Positions 9,026 to 20,100 of a DNA stretch of 64,000 nt are shown here, one piece after another; within the stretch, counting starts at the first letter, position 1, and each line of letters starts with the position of its first letter. Position numbers and translations under genes: made by a program. The notes below the pieces were generated by a model. The model had not been told where the DNA came from, ran no database searches, and worked only from the letters and a program-made list of their open reading frames with translations. Source of the stretch: Croceimicrobium hydrocarbonivorans (lineage in GTDB: Bacteria > Bacteroidota > Bacteroidia > Flavobacteriales > Schleiferiaceae); NCBI RefSeq assembly GCF_014524565.1, contig NZ_CP060139.1, positions 3,727,501 through 3,791,500 of the forward strand, written 5' to 3'.

Positions 9026-9739
9026 ATGAAGAAAATAGCACTGCTCTGCCTTATCCTTTTCCCCCTGATTATGCCAGGGCAAGAGAATCTTAGTCCTACT
9101 GACGCTCAAGGGCGTAGACATGGACTTTGGCAAAAACTTCACGATAATGGGAAGATTAGATATGTAGGTAGTTTTGATCATGGTACGCCTGTAGATACCT
9201 TCAAATACTATTTTGAAAATGGACAATTGCAAACTCTCAACGTCTTTAGAGGGAAGAGCGGTAATTGCATGAGTTTTCAATATGGTGAAGGAAAGATCTT
9301 GGCGGCTCAGGGATTATATGCCAACAAACAGAAAGACAGTGTTTGGACTTATTTCAATCAAGAAGGAGATGTGATTGCACGAATCACTTTTAAGAATGGA
9401 GTGCAGAATGGTCCAGCGATAAAATATCACACCAACGGTAAGCCAGCGGAAAGCGTTGATTATAAGAATGGCAAGAAATCAGGTCCTTGGGTGCAATATT
9501 ATGAAAGTGGTCATATGATGTCGCAGGGCCAATATGTAGATGATAATCTTGAAGGTGAGGTTACTTATTTCTACTCTAATGGTAAGCCCCGATCGCGAGG
9601 GCATTATAAGGGAGGATTAATGGTTGGAACCTGGTATTTCTTTACCGAAGATTTAAAGTTGGATTACAAGGAGGTCTGGAAAAATGGCCGAAAAGTGGAA
9701 GGTCCTAAAGAGAAAAATAAAGAAGGAGGAGCAAATTAA
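9026..9739 (+). CDS. secreted MORN-variant (YwqK-like) repeat protein
   Basis: A 237-residue exported protein with a signal peptide (MKKIALLCLILFPLIMPGQ). The rest is a chain of repeats built on the pattern NGK...G.Y..G...G.W..Y: for example GRRHGLWQKLHDNGKIRYVG, FKNGVQNGPAIKYHTNGKP, YKNGKKSGPWVQYYESG and NLEGEVTYFYSNGKPRSRG. These are MORN-variant repeats of the YwqK antitoxin-like type, common in Bacteroidota exported proteins and of unknown function. It is not evidence of a toxin-antitoxin pair. Its TAA is followed immediately by the mnmA ATG, so the two are likely co-transcribed. Confidence 0.85.
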   Translation: MKKIALLCLILFPLIMPGQENLSPTDAQGRRHGLWQKLHDNGKIRYVGSFDHGTPVDTFKYYFENGQLQTLNVFRGKSGNCMSFQYGEGKILAAQGLYANKQKDSVWTYFNQEGDVIARITFKNGVQNGPAIKYHTNGKPAESVDYKNGKKSGPWVQYYESGHMMSQGQYVDDNLEGEVTYFYSNGKPRSRGHYKGGLMVGTWYFFTEDLKLDYKEVWKNGRKVEGPKEKNKEGGAN

Positions 9740-10924
9740 ATGGCTCGAGTAGTAGTAGGATTAAGTGGTGGAGTAGATAGCAGCGTAGCGGCTCATTTAC
9801 TGCAAGAAGAAGGGCATGAGGTAATCGCCCTGTTTATGCGTAATTGGCATGACGAAACGGTTACCATTCATGATGAATGCCCCTGGATAGAAGATAGTAA
9901 TGATGCCATGTTGGTGGCAGAAAAATTGGGTATTCCTTTTCAGGTTATTGATTTAAGTGAAGAATATAAGGAGCGCATAGTTGATTATATGTTCTCCGAA
10001 TATGAGCAGGGCCGTACTCCTAATCCGGATGTATTGTGCAACCGGGAAATCAAGTTTGATGTATTCCTAGAGAAAGCGCTAAGCTTAGGCGCTGATTATG
10101 TTGCAACCGGTCATTATTGCCGGCGTGATGAAATTGAAGTAGATGGGAAAACGGTCTATCGACTTTTATCCGGACTGGATAACAACAAAGATCAGAGCTA
10201 TTTCCTTTGTCAGCTTAACCAGGAACAATTAAGCAAAGCATTATTCCCAATTGGTCATTTACAGAAAAGTGAAGTGCGCAGAATTGCCACAGAACTGGAT
10301 TTGGTAACGGCCGATAAAAAGGATTCACAAGGACTTTGTTTCATTGGTAAGGTACGCCTACCGGAATTTCTTCAGCAACAGCTAGCCCCTAAAAAAGGCC
10401 AGGTAATTGAGATTGCTGCGGGAACCGAAATCCCTAAAGATTTTAGCCGCTTACCCGAACAGAATGAATGGTCGGAAAAAGCGGCACCTTTTGCCTTTAG
10501 TGCTGATTTGGGGTCGGTTAAAGGCGAACATAGCGGAGCTCATTATTTTACTATTGGTCAACGCAAAGGATTGGCGATAGGAGGAACTCCGGAGCCCTTA
10601 TTTGTAATAGGTACCGATACTGAGCATAATTTAATTTACGCGGGTCAAGGTGAGTCGCATCCTGGTCTGCGCAAAGAAGCCTTATTTGTAGCGGCCGATG
10701 ATGTACACTGGTTAAGGGAAGATTTAAGCTTAAAATCAGGGGAACAGTCTAGCTACATGGCAAGAATTCGCTACCGTCAATCACTTTTTCCCGTGACCTT
10801 GCATGCCACGGATAAGGGACTGTATGTTTTATTTGAAGAAGCCCAAAAGGCGGTAACTCCCGGACAATTTGTAGCCTGGTATCAAGGTGAAGAATTAGTG
10901 GGTTCCGGTGTAATACAATTTTAA
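9740..10924 (+). CDS. mnmA: tRNA-specific 2-thiouridylase MnmA
   Basis: A 394-residue cytosolic enzyme that adds sulfur to U34 of the Lys, Glu and Gln tRNAs. The ATP PP-loop is SGGVDSS (9-15). The two catalytic cysteines are present: C100 in [14 protein letters not shown] and C200 in [20 protein letters not shown] in the middle domain and a C-terminal beta-barrel complete the family layout, and the length is normal. An insertion of about 30 residues with [15 protein letters not shown] precedes the HYFTIGQ block. It starts at the base after the preceding stop, and a secreted subtilase gene follows three bases on. The partner is a cysteine desulfurase, not seen here. Confidence 0.96.
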   Translation: MARVVVGLSGGVDSSVAAHLLQEEGHEVIALFMRNWHDETVTIHDECPWIEDSNDAMLVAEKLGIPFQVIDLSEEYKERIVDYMFSEYEQGRTPNPDVLCNREIKFDVFLEKALSLGADYVATGHYCRRDEIEVDGKTVYRLLSGLDNNKDQSYFLCQLNQEQLSKALFPIGHLQKSEVRRIATELDLVTADKKDSQGLCFIGKVRLPEFLQQQLAPKKGQVIEIAAGTEIPKDFSRLPEQNEWSEKAAPFAFSADLGSVKGEHSGAHYFTIGQRKGLAIGGTPEPLFVIGTDTEHNLIYAGQGESHPGLRKEALFVAADDVHWLREDLSLKSGEQSSYMARIRYRQSLFPVTLHATDKGLYVLFEEAQKAVTPGQFVAWYQGEELVGSGVIQF

Positions 10925-10927
10925 AGA

Positions 10928-12499
10928 ATGATTCGAAATTTATTCCTGCTACTGGCGATAGTAAGCCTAAGCCCAATAGCCGAGGCTCAGTCCTACAGAG
11001 TGTTTTTTACCGATAAAGGATCCAGTGAGCATTTATTGGAGCATCCCGAATTGCTATTGAGCGAAGCAGCTTTGCTGCGTAGGAGTATGCAAGGCATTGC
11101 AATTGATCACAGCGACTTGCCAGTGGCTCCAGAATACCTTAAGCAGATTCAAAGAATGGGAGGAGAGCTTAAAGCTCATTCTCGTTGGCTTAATTATGCT
11201 TTTGTAGAAGGCTTAAGTGCTCAAGATTTAGAAGCCTTGCCCTTTGTAAAACGCTTAGAATACCCCAAGAAACATCAAAGTTATTTGGCAGGCACACAAG
11301 CCCAGTTCGACTATGGTTTAGGAACCACTCAGGTGGAGCTTTTAAATGGAGATGCTCTTCATCAGGCCGGATATACAGGAAGAGGAGTTACGATTGCCGT
11401 TATTGATGCCGGTTTTACGGGGGCCCTGCAGGCAGCAGTTTTAGATAGTTTGAGGCAAAGCGGTCGTTTAATGGGCTCCTGGAGTTTTATTAATGGTGAT
11501 ACCAATGTTTATTCTGGTCAGGGTGGTCATGGAGCCTCTGTTTTATCAGTAATGGCAGCCTTGGACACCGGTGTATTTGTTGGAACTGCTCCCCACGCCA
11601 ACTATTGGTTGCTGACCTCAGAGAACGTAAGTTCAGAAACTCCGGTAGAAATGGATCATTGGCTGATGGCCGCTGAATTTGCAGATAGCGTTGGTGCGCA
11701 TGTTATTAATACCTCCTTAGGTTATACCACCTTTGATGATACTACCGATAATTTCGATTACAGTGATATGGATGGTAACACAACGGTGGTTACTCGTGCT
11801 GCGGATTGGGCCGCATCTAAAGGAATTGTAGTAGTTGCCAGTGCAGGTAACGAAGGTGCAGGTTCCTGGCAACGAATTGGAGCCCCTGCCGATGGGGATA
11901 GTGTTTTGGCAGTAGGAGCTACTGATGGCATGGGGAATTATGCCAACTTTAGCAGCCGCGGTCCTTCTTATGATTGGCGCGTAAAGCCCGATGTATCGGC
12001 TATGGGAGCAGGAACCACATTGATAAATATTGTGGGTCAGGTTTCCAGTGGATTTGGAACTAGTTTTTCATCCCCCTGTATTGCGGGTATGGCGGCCTGT
12101 TTAGTGCAAGCGAAGCCCAATGTGCATGGGGAGGAAATAGCTTGGAAAATTCGCCGCAGTGGCCATTTATTTTCGACTCCGAATAATACACTGGGATATG
12201 GTATTCCAGATTTTGAATTTGCTTTAAACATTGGTCTGGAAGAGGACCCGATGGCTTTAAAAGCCGAGGTATACCCTAATCCTGTTAATGATAAGGTATA
12301 TATCCAGGGTGATTTTAATCGTGGTCAGAAAATTCAAATAGCTATTTACAATCAAGCCGGCCAACAGTTAATGGCGGTGGAGCGAAATTGGCAGAATCAA
12401 TTGGAAATGCTGGATCTTGCGCAATTAAGTCCTGGAATCTATTTCTTGAATATCCATTCTGATTCCATGTCACATCAGCTTAAGCTTGTGAAGAAATGA
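10928..12499 (+). CDS. secreted S8 subtilisin-like protease with T9SS type A domain
   Basis: A 523-residue exported protease. A signal peptide (about 1-20) is followed by a pro-region and a subtilase domain. The catalytic triad is D160 (AVIDAGF), H201 (GGHGASVLS) and S379 (GTSFSSP), with oxyanion N308 in SAGNEG. The end carries a type A sorting domain, VYPNPVNDKVYI then AGQQLM and LSPGIYFLNI, so it should cross the outer membrane by the T9SS and be anchored or released outside. Its last four bases (ATGA) overlap the nitronate monooxygenase start. The host protein and substrates are unknown. Confidence 0.93.
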   Translation: MIRNLFLLLAIVSLSPIAEAQSYRVFFTDKGSSEHLLEHPELLLSEAALLRRSMQGIAIDHSDLPVAPEYLKQIQRMGGELKAHSRWLNYAFVEGLSAQDLEALPFVKRLEYPKKHQSYLAGTQAQFDYGLGTTQVELLNGDALHQAGYTGRGVTIAVIDAGFTGALQAAVLDSLRQSGRLMGSWSFINGDTNVYSGQGGHGASVLSVMAALDTGVFVGTAPHANYWLLTSENVSSETPVEMDHWLMAAEFADSVGAHVINTSLGYTTFDDTTDNFDYSDMDGNTTVVTRAADWAASKGIVVVASAGNEGAGSWQRIGAPADGDSVLAVGATDGMGNYANFSSRGPSYDWRVKPDVSAMGAGTTLINIVGQVSSGFGTSFSSPCIAGMAACLVQAKPNVHGEEIAWKIRRSGHLFSTPNNTLGYGIPDFEFALNIGLEEDPMALKAEVYPNPVNDKVYIQGDFNRGQKIQIAIYNQAGQQLMAVERNWQNQLEMLDLAQLSPGIYFLNIHSDSMSHQLKLVKK

Positions 12500-13440
12500 A
12501 GAATAGAATAAAGGAATTATTCGGCATTGAAATCCCTATCATTCAAGCTGGAATGATTTGGTGCAGCGGTTGGGAATTAGCCAGTGCGGTATCCAATTCC
12601 GGTGCCTTGGGCATTATAGGAGCGGGATCCATGTATCCGAATATTCTGAGAACGCATATTCAAAAATGTAAAGCAGCAGTAGGAGGAAAGCCCTTCGCGG
12701 TGAATGTGCCTATGCTTTATCCTCAGATTGAGGAATTAATGGCTATCATTATAGAGGAGCAAGTACCGATAGTATTTACTTCTGCGGGTAATCCTAAAAC
12801 TTGGACCGCTCATTTAAAGGAGAAGGGCATTAAGGTGGTGCATGTAGTGAGCTCACTGAAATTTGCCTTAAAAGCTGAAGCAGCGGGTGTGGATGCCGTT
12901 GTTGCCGAAGGCTTTGAAGCAGGAGGACATAATGGTCGCGATGAAACGACCAGTCTTGTTTTGTGGCCTATGGTAAGTCAAGCCTTGCAAATTCCTATGA
13001 TTGCTGCCGGTGGCATAGCAAGTGGACAGCAAATATTAGCTGCTTTTGCTTTAGGAGCAGAGGCAGTTCAAATAGGTTCACGTTTTGTGGCCAGTGAAGA
13101 AAGTTCTGCCCATCAGGCTTTCAAGCAAGCTGTAATTGATGCCGAGGAAGGGGACACTATGCTTACCTTAAAGGAACTTGCTCCCGTTCGTTTGATTAAA
13201 AATGAATTTTTTCAACAGGTGCAACAGGCCTATATCAAGGGAACAACTAAAGATGAACTTCAACAAATCTTGGGAAGAGCCCGAGCAAAAAGAGGAATGT
13301 TCGAAGGTGATTTAATTGAGGGAGAGCTTGAGATTGGCCAGGTAAGTGGTATGATTAAGAATCTAAAACCAGCACGAGAAATCGTAGAAGAACTCTGGCA
13401 AGATTTCGAAAATCATAAACAAGCACTTCGCGAAATCTGA
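12496..13440 (+). CDS. nitronate monooxygenase family FMN enzyme
   Basis: A 314-residue TIM-barrel flavoenzyme of the nitronate monooxygenase (2-nitropropane dioxygenase) family. Visible motifs are PIIQAGM (14-20), SAVSNSGALGIIGAG, a catalytic-type histidine in EGFEAGGHNGRDE (about 140-152), AAGGIASG, and GAEAVQIGSRF for FMN phosphate binding. It should oxidise alkyl nitronates; the family also includes FabK-type enoyl reductases, but the GGHNG block favours the monooxygenase. It overlaps the subtilase by four bases. No terminator was found in the 98 bases before the next gene, which has its own promoter. Confidence 0.88.
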   Translation: MKNRIKELFGIEIPIIQAGMIWCSGWELASAVSNSGALGIIGAGSMYPNILRTHIQKCKAAVGGKPFAVNVPMLYPQIEELMAIIIEEQVPIVFTSAGNPKTWTAHLKEKGIKVVHVVSSLKFALKAEAAGVDAVVAEGFEAGGHNGRDETTSLVLWPMVSQALQIPMIAAGGIASGQQILAAFALGAEAVQIGSRFVASEESSAHQAFKQAVIDAEEGDTMLTLKELAPVRLIKNEFFQQVQQAYIKGTTKDELQQILGRARAKRGMFEGDLIEGELEIGQVSGMIKNLKPAREIVEELWQDFENHKQALREI

Positions 13441-13491
13441 AACTCCTAAATAGCAGAGACTAAGGTAAATCAGGCATTTAATAAGTTATTC

Positions 13492-13522
13492 TTGCCAAGC
13501 CATCCGTTATAGAATATATTTG
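13492..13522 (+). promoter_or_regulatory. promoter of surface-protein copy 1
   Basis: TTG at 13492-13494 and TATATTTG at 13515-13522, 20 bases apart. A related leader, TATTTGAAAAC then TATTTTCG, precedes copy 2 (about 17070-17092), showing the start region was partly shared between copies. Confidence 0.65.
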
Positions 13523-13538
13523 AAACAAATATTTTCGG

Positions 13539-16500
13539 ATGTCTAAGTTTAAATTGTGGTTTATAGCCTTATTGGCAACCGCATCATTTACCAGTCAAGC
13601 TTCGCATTTATTAGGTGGAGAGATTTACTGGGAATGTACGCCCAGTGGACAATACATATTTACGCTAACTCTGTATAGAGACTGTACTGGTATTGCAATT
13701 CCTACTGGTACTCAAACCTTAACGGGGCCAGCTACTATTTCTTGTACTTATATCCCTGCACTTTCTGGTGATGTGTCGCCGGATTGCCCGAACACTGCTT
13801 TGGACTTACAATGTTCTTCCGGTGATGATGGTGCGATTGAAAAAGGGGTGTACCGCAGTTCACCCGTAAGTTTAAATGGTATCCCACCTGCAGGTGGATG
13901 GGAGTTTGCTTGGACCTCCTGTTGTCGCCCTACTTTGGAGAATACCAATGCTTCAGGTTATTATCTACGTTCTAAAATGTATCCTTATACTCCTCCGGGT
14001 TCCAGCCAACCCTTAAACACGAGTACCTGTTATGACAATAGCCCAGTATTTGCACAGGATGCCAATGCGGTAACCTGTCCTAACTTCTTATTTGAGTTTA
14101 ACCACCTTCCTGCGGATAAGGATATTGATAGCTTGGTGTTTGATTGGGGGCATCCTTGGGATGCGGCTAACAGTAATATTATTTTCAGTACTGGATATTC
14201 TCATGTTGCCCCATTCCCTGATGGAACTGAAGACCCTAATAATGGACCTAATACCTTGGACCCTTCTTCTGGAGAGATCACTGCCTTGGCTAATAACCCC
14301 AATGATGGTTGGTATGCTTCCTGTGTGGTAATTAAGGAATACCGTTGTAATCAGTTGATTGGTGAGGTATATCGAGATGTGCCTTTGTATTATCTGGATG
14401 CCGTGGATTGCCCAACCAACCCGAGTACTCCTTCTGCGGAGATCGATACGTCGATTTATCAGAACGTGCAGCGTAGCGGTAATGTGTATCGCATTCGTAC
14501 CTATCCTCAGGATACGGTTCAGTTTAGAGTAGTAGCCCGAGATTTAGATCAGTTTGCCAATGGTTCTTTCCAGCAGATTTGTATGAAAGCGGGCGGACTG
14601 CAATTGAACAGTGATAACTACGCCAGTAACTCTGGCTGTAATGGAGCAGCACCTTGTGCAACCTTAACCTCTTTCAACTCTACCGGAACCTATTGTAGTG
14701 TAATCCAGAACACGGTTGAGTTCTTTTGGGTACCTGATTGTGTGCACTTGAACTTTGGTGGTTGTGGAACGGCATCGAATACCTATTTCTTTACCGTACG
14801 AATGGAGGATGATGGTTGTGCCGCACCGAAAGTAGGTCTTGCGACGATTATCGTAGAAGTAATTGCGGGTGATCCGACCCCTCCGGGACTAAGTTGTACG
14901 GATGTTCAGCAAGATGGCTCGATCCGCTTGGGTTGGAGTCAGCCAGAACTGGATAGTGTTTTAGAGTTCAACTATTATCGTATTTATGGATCCTCCTCTC
15001 CTGGAGGCCCCTGGACAGTAGTAGACAGTATTCCTCATTATGATACCTTGAGCACCGTCGTTGCGTCTCAAGGGAATGTGAGCTACTTCTATATGGAGAT
15101 GAGTACGGGTCCATGTGACTTTATCTCATTACCGAGTCAGGTAGTATCAACGATGACGATGACCATGACGGCGATACCACCCAACAGCCCAGAGATCGCT
15201 CAACTGAGTTGGACACCCTTAAATGGTACGGGCTTAAACCCGATCCGCGGTAATATCTACGAAGTATGGGTAGAAGCCCCGGAGGGTAGTGGCAACTGGC
15301 AAAAGATAGGAGAGACTACCAATACCAGCTTTACGGATACCGTAAGTGTTTGTGATATGTTGGTGTCCTATCAAGTGCGTGTACCAGATACAGTAGTGGG
15401 TTGTTATTCCGGCTCTAGTCAAGATACGGGCCGCTTCCAGGATCGCACGAATGTGTCAAATGTTAGCCTGGGTCGCGTATTGGTAAATCAGAACAACAAA
15501 GCGATGGTAGAGTTTGAGTCTACCCAGTTTGAAGATATCGTAGAGTTCTATTTATTCTATAATGATCCGCAAAATGGCTGGGTGATAGTAGATACGATCG
15601 ATGCGGGAACAGCTATGCCTTACGAATGGGCAGACTCGGATGCGGGTAGCCATTCAGAGCAGTTTAAGATCGTATCGGTAGACAGTTGTGGGAACCAGAG
15701 TGATGATTTAGCGGTAAGTCCTTACAATACAATTTACCTGCGTAACTATCTGAACAAATGTGAGGGTTATTCCCGCATCAGCTGGAATGCCTATAAAGAG
15801 TTCCCTAATGGGGTGCATGAGTACCGCGTATGGGTACAAATTACCGAGCCCGATGGCACAGTGATTCCTCCGACTATCTTATTTACTGCCAGTCCAACGG
15901 ATACGAGCTTCCGTCAGAATGTGATTAGGAAGGATTATGAGTATTGCTATGTGATAGAAGCTCGAGATACGATCGCGAACTTAAGCTCTACTTCGAACAC
16001 AGTATGTGTAGAAGCGGCAGTGCCACAGCAATCGGAGCAGTTGTACATCGCTAAGGTGACCAATGATCCAAGTCGTAACTCCTTAGACATTAGTATTTAC
16101 ATTGATGGTCAGGCGGATGTCCGCAGCTTCCAGATCCAAAGAGCGCCCGAGTACTATGGACCTTATCGTACGATAGCAACAGTAGGTAAGCCAACGGCTC
16201 CTCCTTATATCATCTCTTTCCAAGACTTTGGCGTAGAGCCCAGTAAGTTTAATTACTTCTACCGTGTAACGGCAACCGATAGCTGTGGAGGCTATGATAC
16301 CATTAGTAATATCAGCTCAAACATGAAGTTGGAGGTAAGAGCAGCAGAGGATGTAACCAATCGTTTACGCTGGAACGCCTACTTCGGCTGGGGAGGCTAT
16401 GTAGATCGATATGAGATTTACCGTCGTCCTGCAGATGGCTTTAACTGGGAAAAGGTAGGTGAGAACGTAACCATTAATGGTCGTCAGGATACCACTTGGA

Positions 16501-16940
16501 TCGATTATGATATTGCCGATTTAGTGAAGGCTGATCCTACTGCCGGTGAATACTGTTATTATGTGAAAGCTGTAGAAGGAGGGAACCCACAAGGTATTGT
16601 TGATAATCAGGGTAACCCGATGACAGCGATCTCCAATCAGTCCTGTGCTCAGCAAGAAGCGAAGGTATACTTAGCCACGGCTTTCCGCCCAGGAAGCTCG
16701 ATAGGAGAGAACCAAACCTATGGACCATCCATGCGCTTGAATGAGGTAGAGAACTACCACTTCTATATCATGAACCGTTGGGGAAAGAAGGTATTTGAGA
16801 CCAATAATCCTGAGGAAAGATGGGATGGAAGTTATGAAGGTAATGATGCACCTCAAGGTGTGTATATCTACTATATTAAGTTCCAAACTCCTGGTGGATC
16901 CGAACAAGAAGAACGAGGGAATCTAACCCTGGTTCGATAG
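13539..16940 (+). CDS. giant T9SS type B surface protein, tandem copy 1
   Basis: An 1,133-residue secreted protein. After the signal peptide (about 1-21) comes SHLLGGEIYWECTPSGQY then LTLYRDCTG, an N-terminal block frequent in Bacteroidota proteins of the gliding-motility class. The body holds many paired cysteines and several fibronectin type III-like beta domains (for example GSIRLGWSQPELDSVLEFNY and LRWNAYFGWGGYVDRYEIYR). The last 85 or so residues (YIMNRWGKKVFETNN, RWDGSYEGN, APQGVYIYYIKF) are a type B, CHU_C-like T9SS sorting domain. It should be exported and displayed on the cell surface, probably as an adhesin; the ligand is unknown. It is nearly identical to copy 2 within the mature region. 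Confidence 0.9.
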   Translation: MSKFKLWFIALLATASFTSQASHLLGGEIYWECTPSGQYIFTLTLYRDCTGIAIPTGTQTLTGPATISCTYIPALSGDVSPDCPNTALDLQCSSGDDGAIEKGVYRSSPVSLNGIPPAGGWEFAWTSCCRPTLENTNASGYYLRSKMYPYTPPGSSQPLNTSTCYDNSPVFAQDANAVTCPNFLFEFNHLPADKDIDSLVFDWGHPWDAANSNIIFSTGYSHVAPFPDGTEDPNNGPNTLDPSSGEITALANNPNDGWYASCVVIKEYRCNQLIGEVYRDVPLYYLDAVDCPTNPSTPSAEIDTSIYQNVQRSGNVYRIRTYPQDTVQFRVVARDLDQFANGSFQQICMKAGGLQLNSDNYASNSGCNGAAPCATLTSFNSTGTYCSVIQNTVEFFWVPDCVHLNFGGCGTASNTYFFTVRMEDDGCAAPKVGLATIIVEVIAGDPTPPGLSCTDVQQDGSIRLGWSQPELDSVLEFNYYRIYGSSSPGGPWTVVDSIPHYDTLSTVVASQGNVSYFYMEMSTGPCDFISLPSQVVSTMTMTMTAIPPNSPEIAQLSWTPLNGTGLNPIRGNIYEVWVEAPEGSGNWQKIGETTNTSFTDTVSVCDMLVSYQVRVPDTVVGCYSGSSQDTGRFQDRTNVSNVSLGRVLVNQNNKAMVEFESTQFEDIVEFYLFYNDPQNGWVIVDTIDAGTAMPYEWADSDAGSHSEQFKIVSVDSCGNQSDDLAVSPYNTIYLRNYLNKCEGYSRISWNAYKEFPNGVHEYRVWVQITEPDGTVIPPTILFTASPTDTSFRQNVIRKDYEYCYVIEARDTIANLSSTSNTVCVEAAVPQQSEQLYIAKVTNDPSRNSLDISIYIDGQADVRSFQIQRAPEYYGPYRTIATVGKPTAPPYIISFQDFGVEPSKFNYFYRVTATDSCGGYDTISNISSNMKLEVRAAEDVTNRLRWNAYFGWGGYVDRYEIYRRPADGFNWEKVGENVTINGRQDTTWIDYDIADLVKADPTAGEYCYYVKAVEGGNPQGIVDNQGNPMTAISNQSCAQQEAKVYLATAFRPGSSIGENQTYGPSMRLNEVENYHFYIMNRWGKKVFETNNPEERWDGSYEGNDAPQGVYIYYIKFQTPGGSEQEERGNLTLVR

Positions 16941-16960
16941 TGATCCAAAATATTTGAAAC

Positions 16961-16998
16961 AAGAAAGGCTCCTAATTCAGGAGCCTTTCTTGCTTTTA
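16961..16998 (+). terminator. rho-independent terminator after copy 1
   Basis: A 13-base stem (AAGAAAGGCTCCT against AGGAGCCTTTCTT) with a five-base loop, followed by a T-rich tail. It separates copy 1 from copy 2, so each copy appears to be transcribed separately. Confidence 0.85.
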
Positions 16999-17100
16999 AG
17001 GAATTAGTCAATTTATGCGCTTTAAATGTTTAGAAGGGCACCTTTACTAATCCACCCTTCCATATTAATTATTTGAAAACTATTTTCGAGGAAATTTTTC

Positions 17101-20100
17101 ATGGGCATGAACTGGATCAAATCTATCCTCTTTTCTGTACTAGCAATTTTGTTTGCGGGTAACTTGCAAGCATCGCACCTTTTAGGAGGGGAAATTTACT
17201 GGGAATGTACGCCCAGTGGACAATACATATTTACGCTAACTCTATACAGAGACTGTACGGGAGCTAACATTCCTACTACTCCGCAGTCTCTATCAGGCCC
17301 TGCTAATATTATTTGTAATTATATACCCGCACTTTCTGGTGATGTGTCTCCCGATTGCCCGAACACTGCTTTGGACTTACAATGTTCTTCCGGTGATGAT
17401 GGTGCGATTGAGAAAGGGGTATACCGTAGTGCACCGGTAAGTTTAAATGGTATCCCACCTGCAGGGGGCTGGGAGTTTGCTTGGACTTCCTGTTGTCGTC
17501 CTTCTTTGGAGAATACCAATGCCTCTGGTTATTATCTACGTTCTAAAATGTATCCTTATACTCCTCCGGGTTCGAGCCAACCTTTAAATACGAGTACCTG
17601 TTATGACAATAGCCCAGTATTTGCTCAGGATGCCAATGCAGTAACTTGTCCTAACTTCTTATTTGAGTTTAATCACCTTCCTGCGGATAAGGATATTGAT
17701 AGCTTGGTTTTTGACTGGGGACATCCTTGGGATGCGGCAAATCAAAATATTACTTTTGGGACTGGCTATCAATACACGGCACCCTTCCCTGACGGAAGTG
17801 AAGACCCTAATAATGGACCTAATACCTTGGACCCTTCTTCTGGAGAGATCACTGCCTTGGCTAATAACCCTAATGAAGGCTGGTATGCTTCCTGTGTGGT
17901 AATTAAGGAATACCGTTGTAATCAACTGATTGGTGAGGTATATCGAGATGTACCTATTTATTATCTGGATGCCGTGGATTGCCCAACCAACCCGAGTACT
18001 CCTTCTGCGGAGATCGATACGTCGATTTATCAGAACGTGCAGCGTAGCGGTAATGTGTATCGCATTCGTACCTATCCTCAGGATACGGTTCAGTTTAGGG
18101 TAGTAGCCCGAGATTTAGATCAGTTTGCCAATGGTTCTTTCCAGCAGATTTGTATGAAAGCGGGTGGACTGCAATTGAACAGTAATAATTATGCTTCCCA
18201 AACGGGCTGTAATGGTGCGGCACCTTGTGCGACTTTAACCTCTTTCAACTCTACCGGAACCTATTGTAGTGTAATCCAGAACACCGTTGAGTTCTTCTGG
18301 GTACCTGATTGTGTGCACTTGAACTTTGGTGGTTGTGGAACGGCATCGAATACCTATTTCTTTACCGTACGAATGGAGGATGATGGTTGTGCTGCTCCTA
18401 AGGTAGGTCTGGCTACGATCATTGTAGAAGTAATTGCGGGTGATCCGACCCCTCCGGGACTAAGTTGTACGGATGTTCAGCAAGATGGCTCGATCCGCTT
18501 GGGTTGGAGTCAGCCAGAACTGGATAGTGTTTTAGAGTTCAACTATTATCGTATTTATGGATCCTCCTCTCCTGGAGGCCCCTGGACAGTTGTAGACAGT
18601 ATTCCTCATTATGATACCTTGAGCACCGTCGTTGCGTCTCAAGGGAATGTGAGCTACTTCTATATGGAGATGAGTACGGGTCCATGTGACTTTATCTCAT
18701 TACCGAGTCAGGTAGTATCAACGATGACGATGACCATGACGGCGATACCACCCAACAGCCCAGAGATCGCTCAACTAAGTTGGACGCCTTTAAATGGTAC
18801 GGGCTTAAATCCGATCCGCGGTAATATCTACGAAGTATGGGTAGAAGCCCCGGAGGGTAGTGGCAACTGGCAAAAGATAGGAGAGACTGCCAATACCAGC
18901 TTTACGGATACCGTAAGTGTTTGTGATATGTTGGTGTCCTATCAAGTACGCGTACCAGATACAGTAGTGGGTTGTTATTCTGGCTCTAGTCAAGATACGG
19001 GCCGCTTCCAGGATCGCACGAATGTGTCAAATGTTAGCCTGGGTCGCGTACTGGTAAATCAGAACAACAAAGCGATGGTAGAGTTTGAGTCTACCCAGTT
19101 TGAAGATATCGTAGAGTTCTACTTATTCTATAATGATCCGCAAAATGGCTGGGTGATTGTAGATACGATCGATGCGGGAACAGCCATGCCTTACGAATGG
19201 GCAGACTCGGATGCGGGTAGCCATTCGGAGCAGTTTAAGATCGTATCGGTAGATAGCTGTGGGAACCAGAGTGATGATTTAGCGGTAAGTCCTTACAATA
19301 CAATTTACCTGCGTAACTATCTGAACAAATGTGAGGGTTATTCCCGCATTAGCTGGAATGCCTATAAAGAGTTCCCTAATGGGGTGCATGAGTACCGCGT
19401 ATGGGTACAAATTACCGAGCCCGATGGCACAGTGATTCCTCCGACTATCTTATTTACAGCCAGTCCAACGGATACGAGCTTCCGTCAGAATGTGATTAGG
19501 AAGGATTATGAGTATTGCTATGTGATAGAAGCTCGAGATACGATCGCGAACTTAAGCTCTACTTCGAACACAGTATGTGTAGAAGCGGCAGTGCCACAGC
19601 AATCGGAGCAGCTGTACATCGCTAAGGTGACCAATGATCCAAGTCGTAACTCCTTAGACATTAGTATTTACATTGATGGTCAGGCGGATGTCCGCAGCTT
19701 CCAGATCCAAAGAGCGCCCGAGTACTATGGACCTTATCGTACGATAGCAACAGTAGGTAAGCCAACAGCTCCTCCTTATATCATCTCTTTCCAAGACTTT
19801 GGCGTAGAGCCCAGTAAGTTTAATTACTTCTACCGTGTAACGGCAACGGATAGCTGTGGTGGCTATGATACCATTAGTAATATCAGCTCTAACATGAAGT
19901 TGGAGGTAAGAGCAGCAGAGGATGTAACCAATCGTTTACGCTGGAACGCCTACTTCGGCTGGGGAGGCTATGTAGATCGATATGAGATTTACCGTCGTCC
20001 TGCAGATGGCTTTAACTGGGAGAAGGTAGGTGAGAACGTAACCATTAATGGTCGTCAGGATACCACTTGGATCGATTATGATATTGCCGATTTAGTGAAG

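Noticed and set aside
8966-9280. 104-codon minus frame over the MORN-like gene start
   Set aside because: It crosses both divergent promoters and has no recognisable content.
9026-9739. A toxin-antitoxin role for the YwqK-like gene
   Set aside because: No toxin partner is adjacent; the repeats are the generic MORN-variant type and the gene is coupled to mnmA.
17659-17925. 88-codon minus and 79-codon plus frames inside surface-protein copy 2
   Set aside because: Both lie wholly inside the copy 2 coding region. The plus frame has a counterpart at the same place in copy 1, as expected for shadows of homologous DNA.
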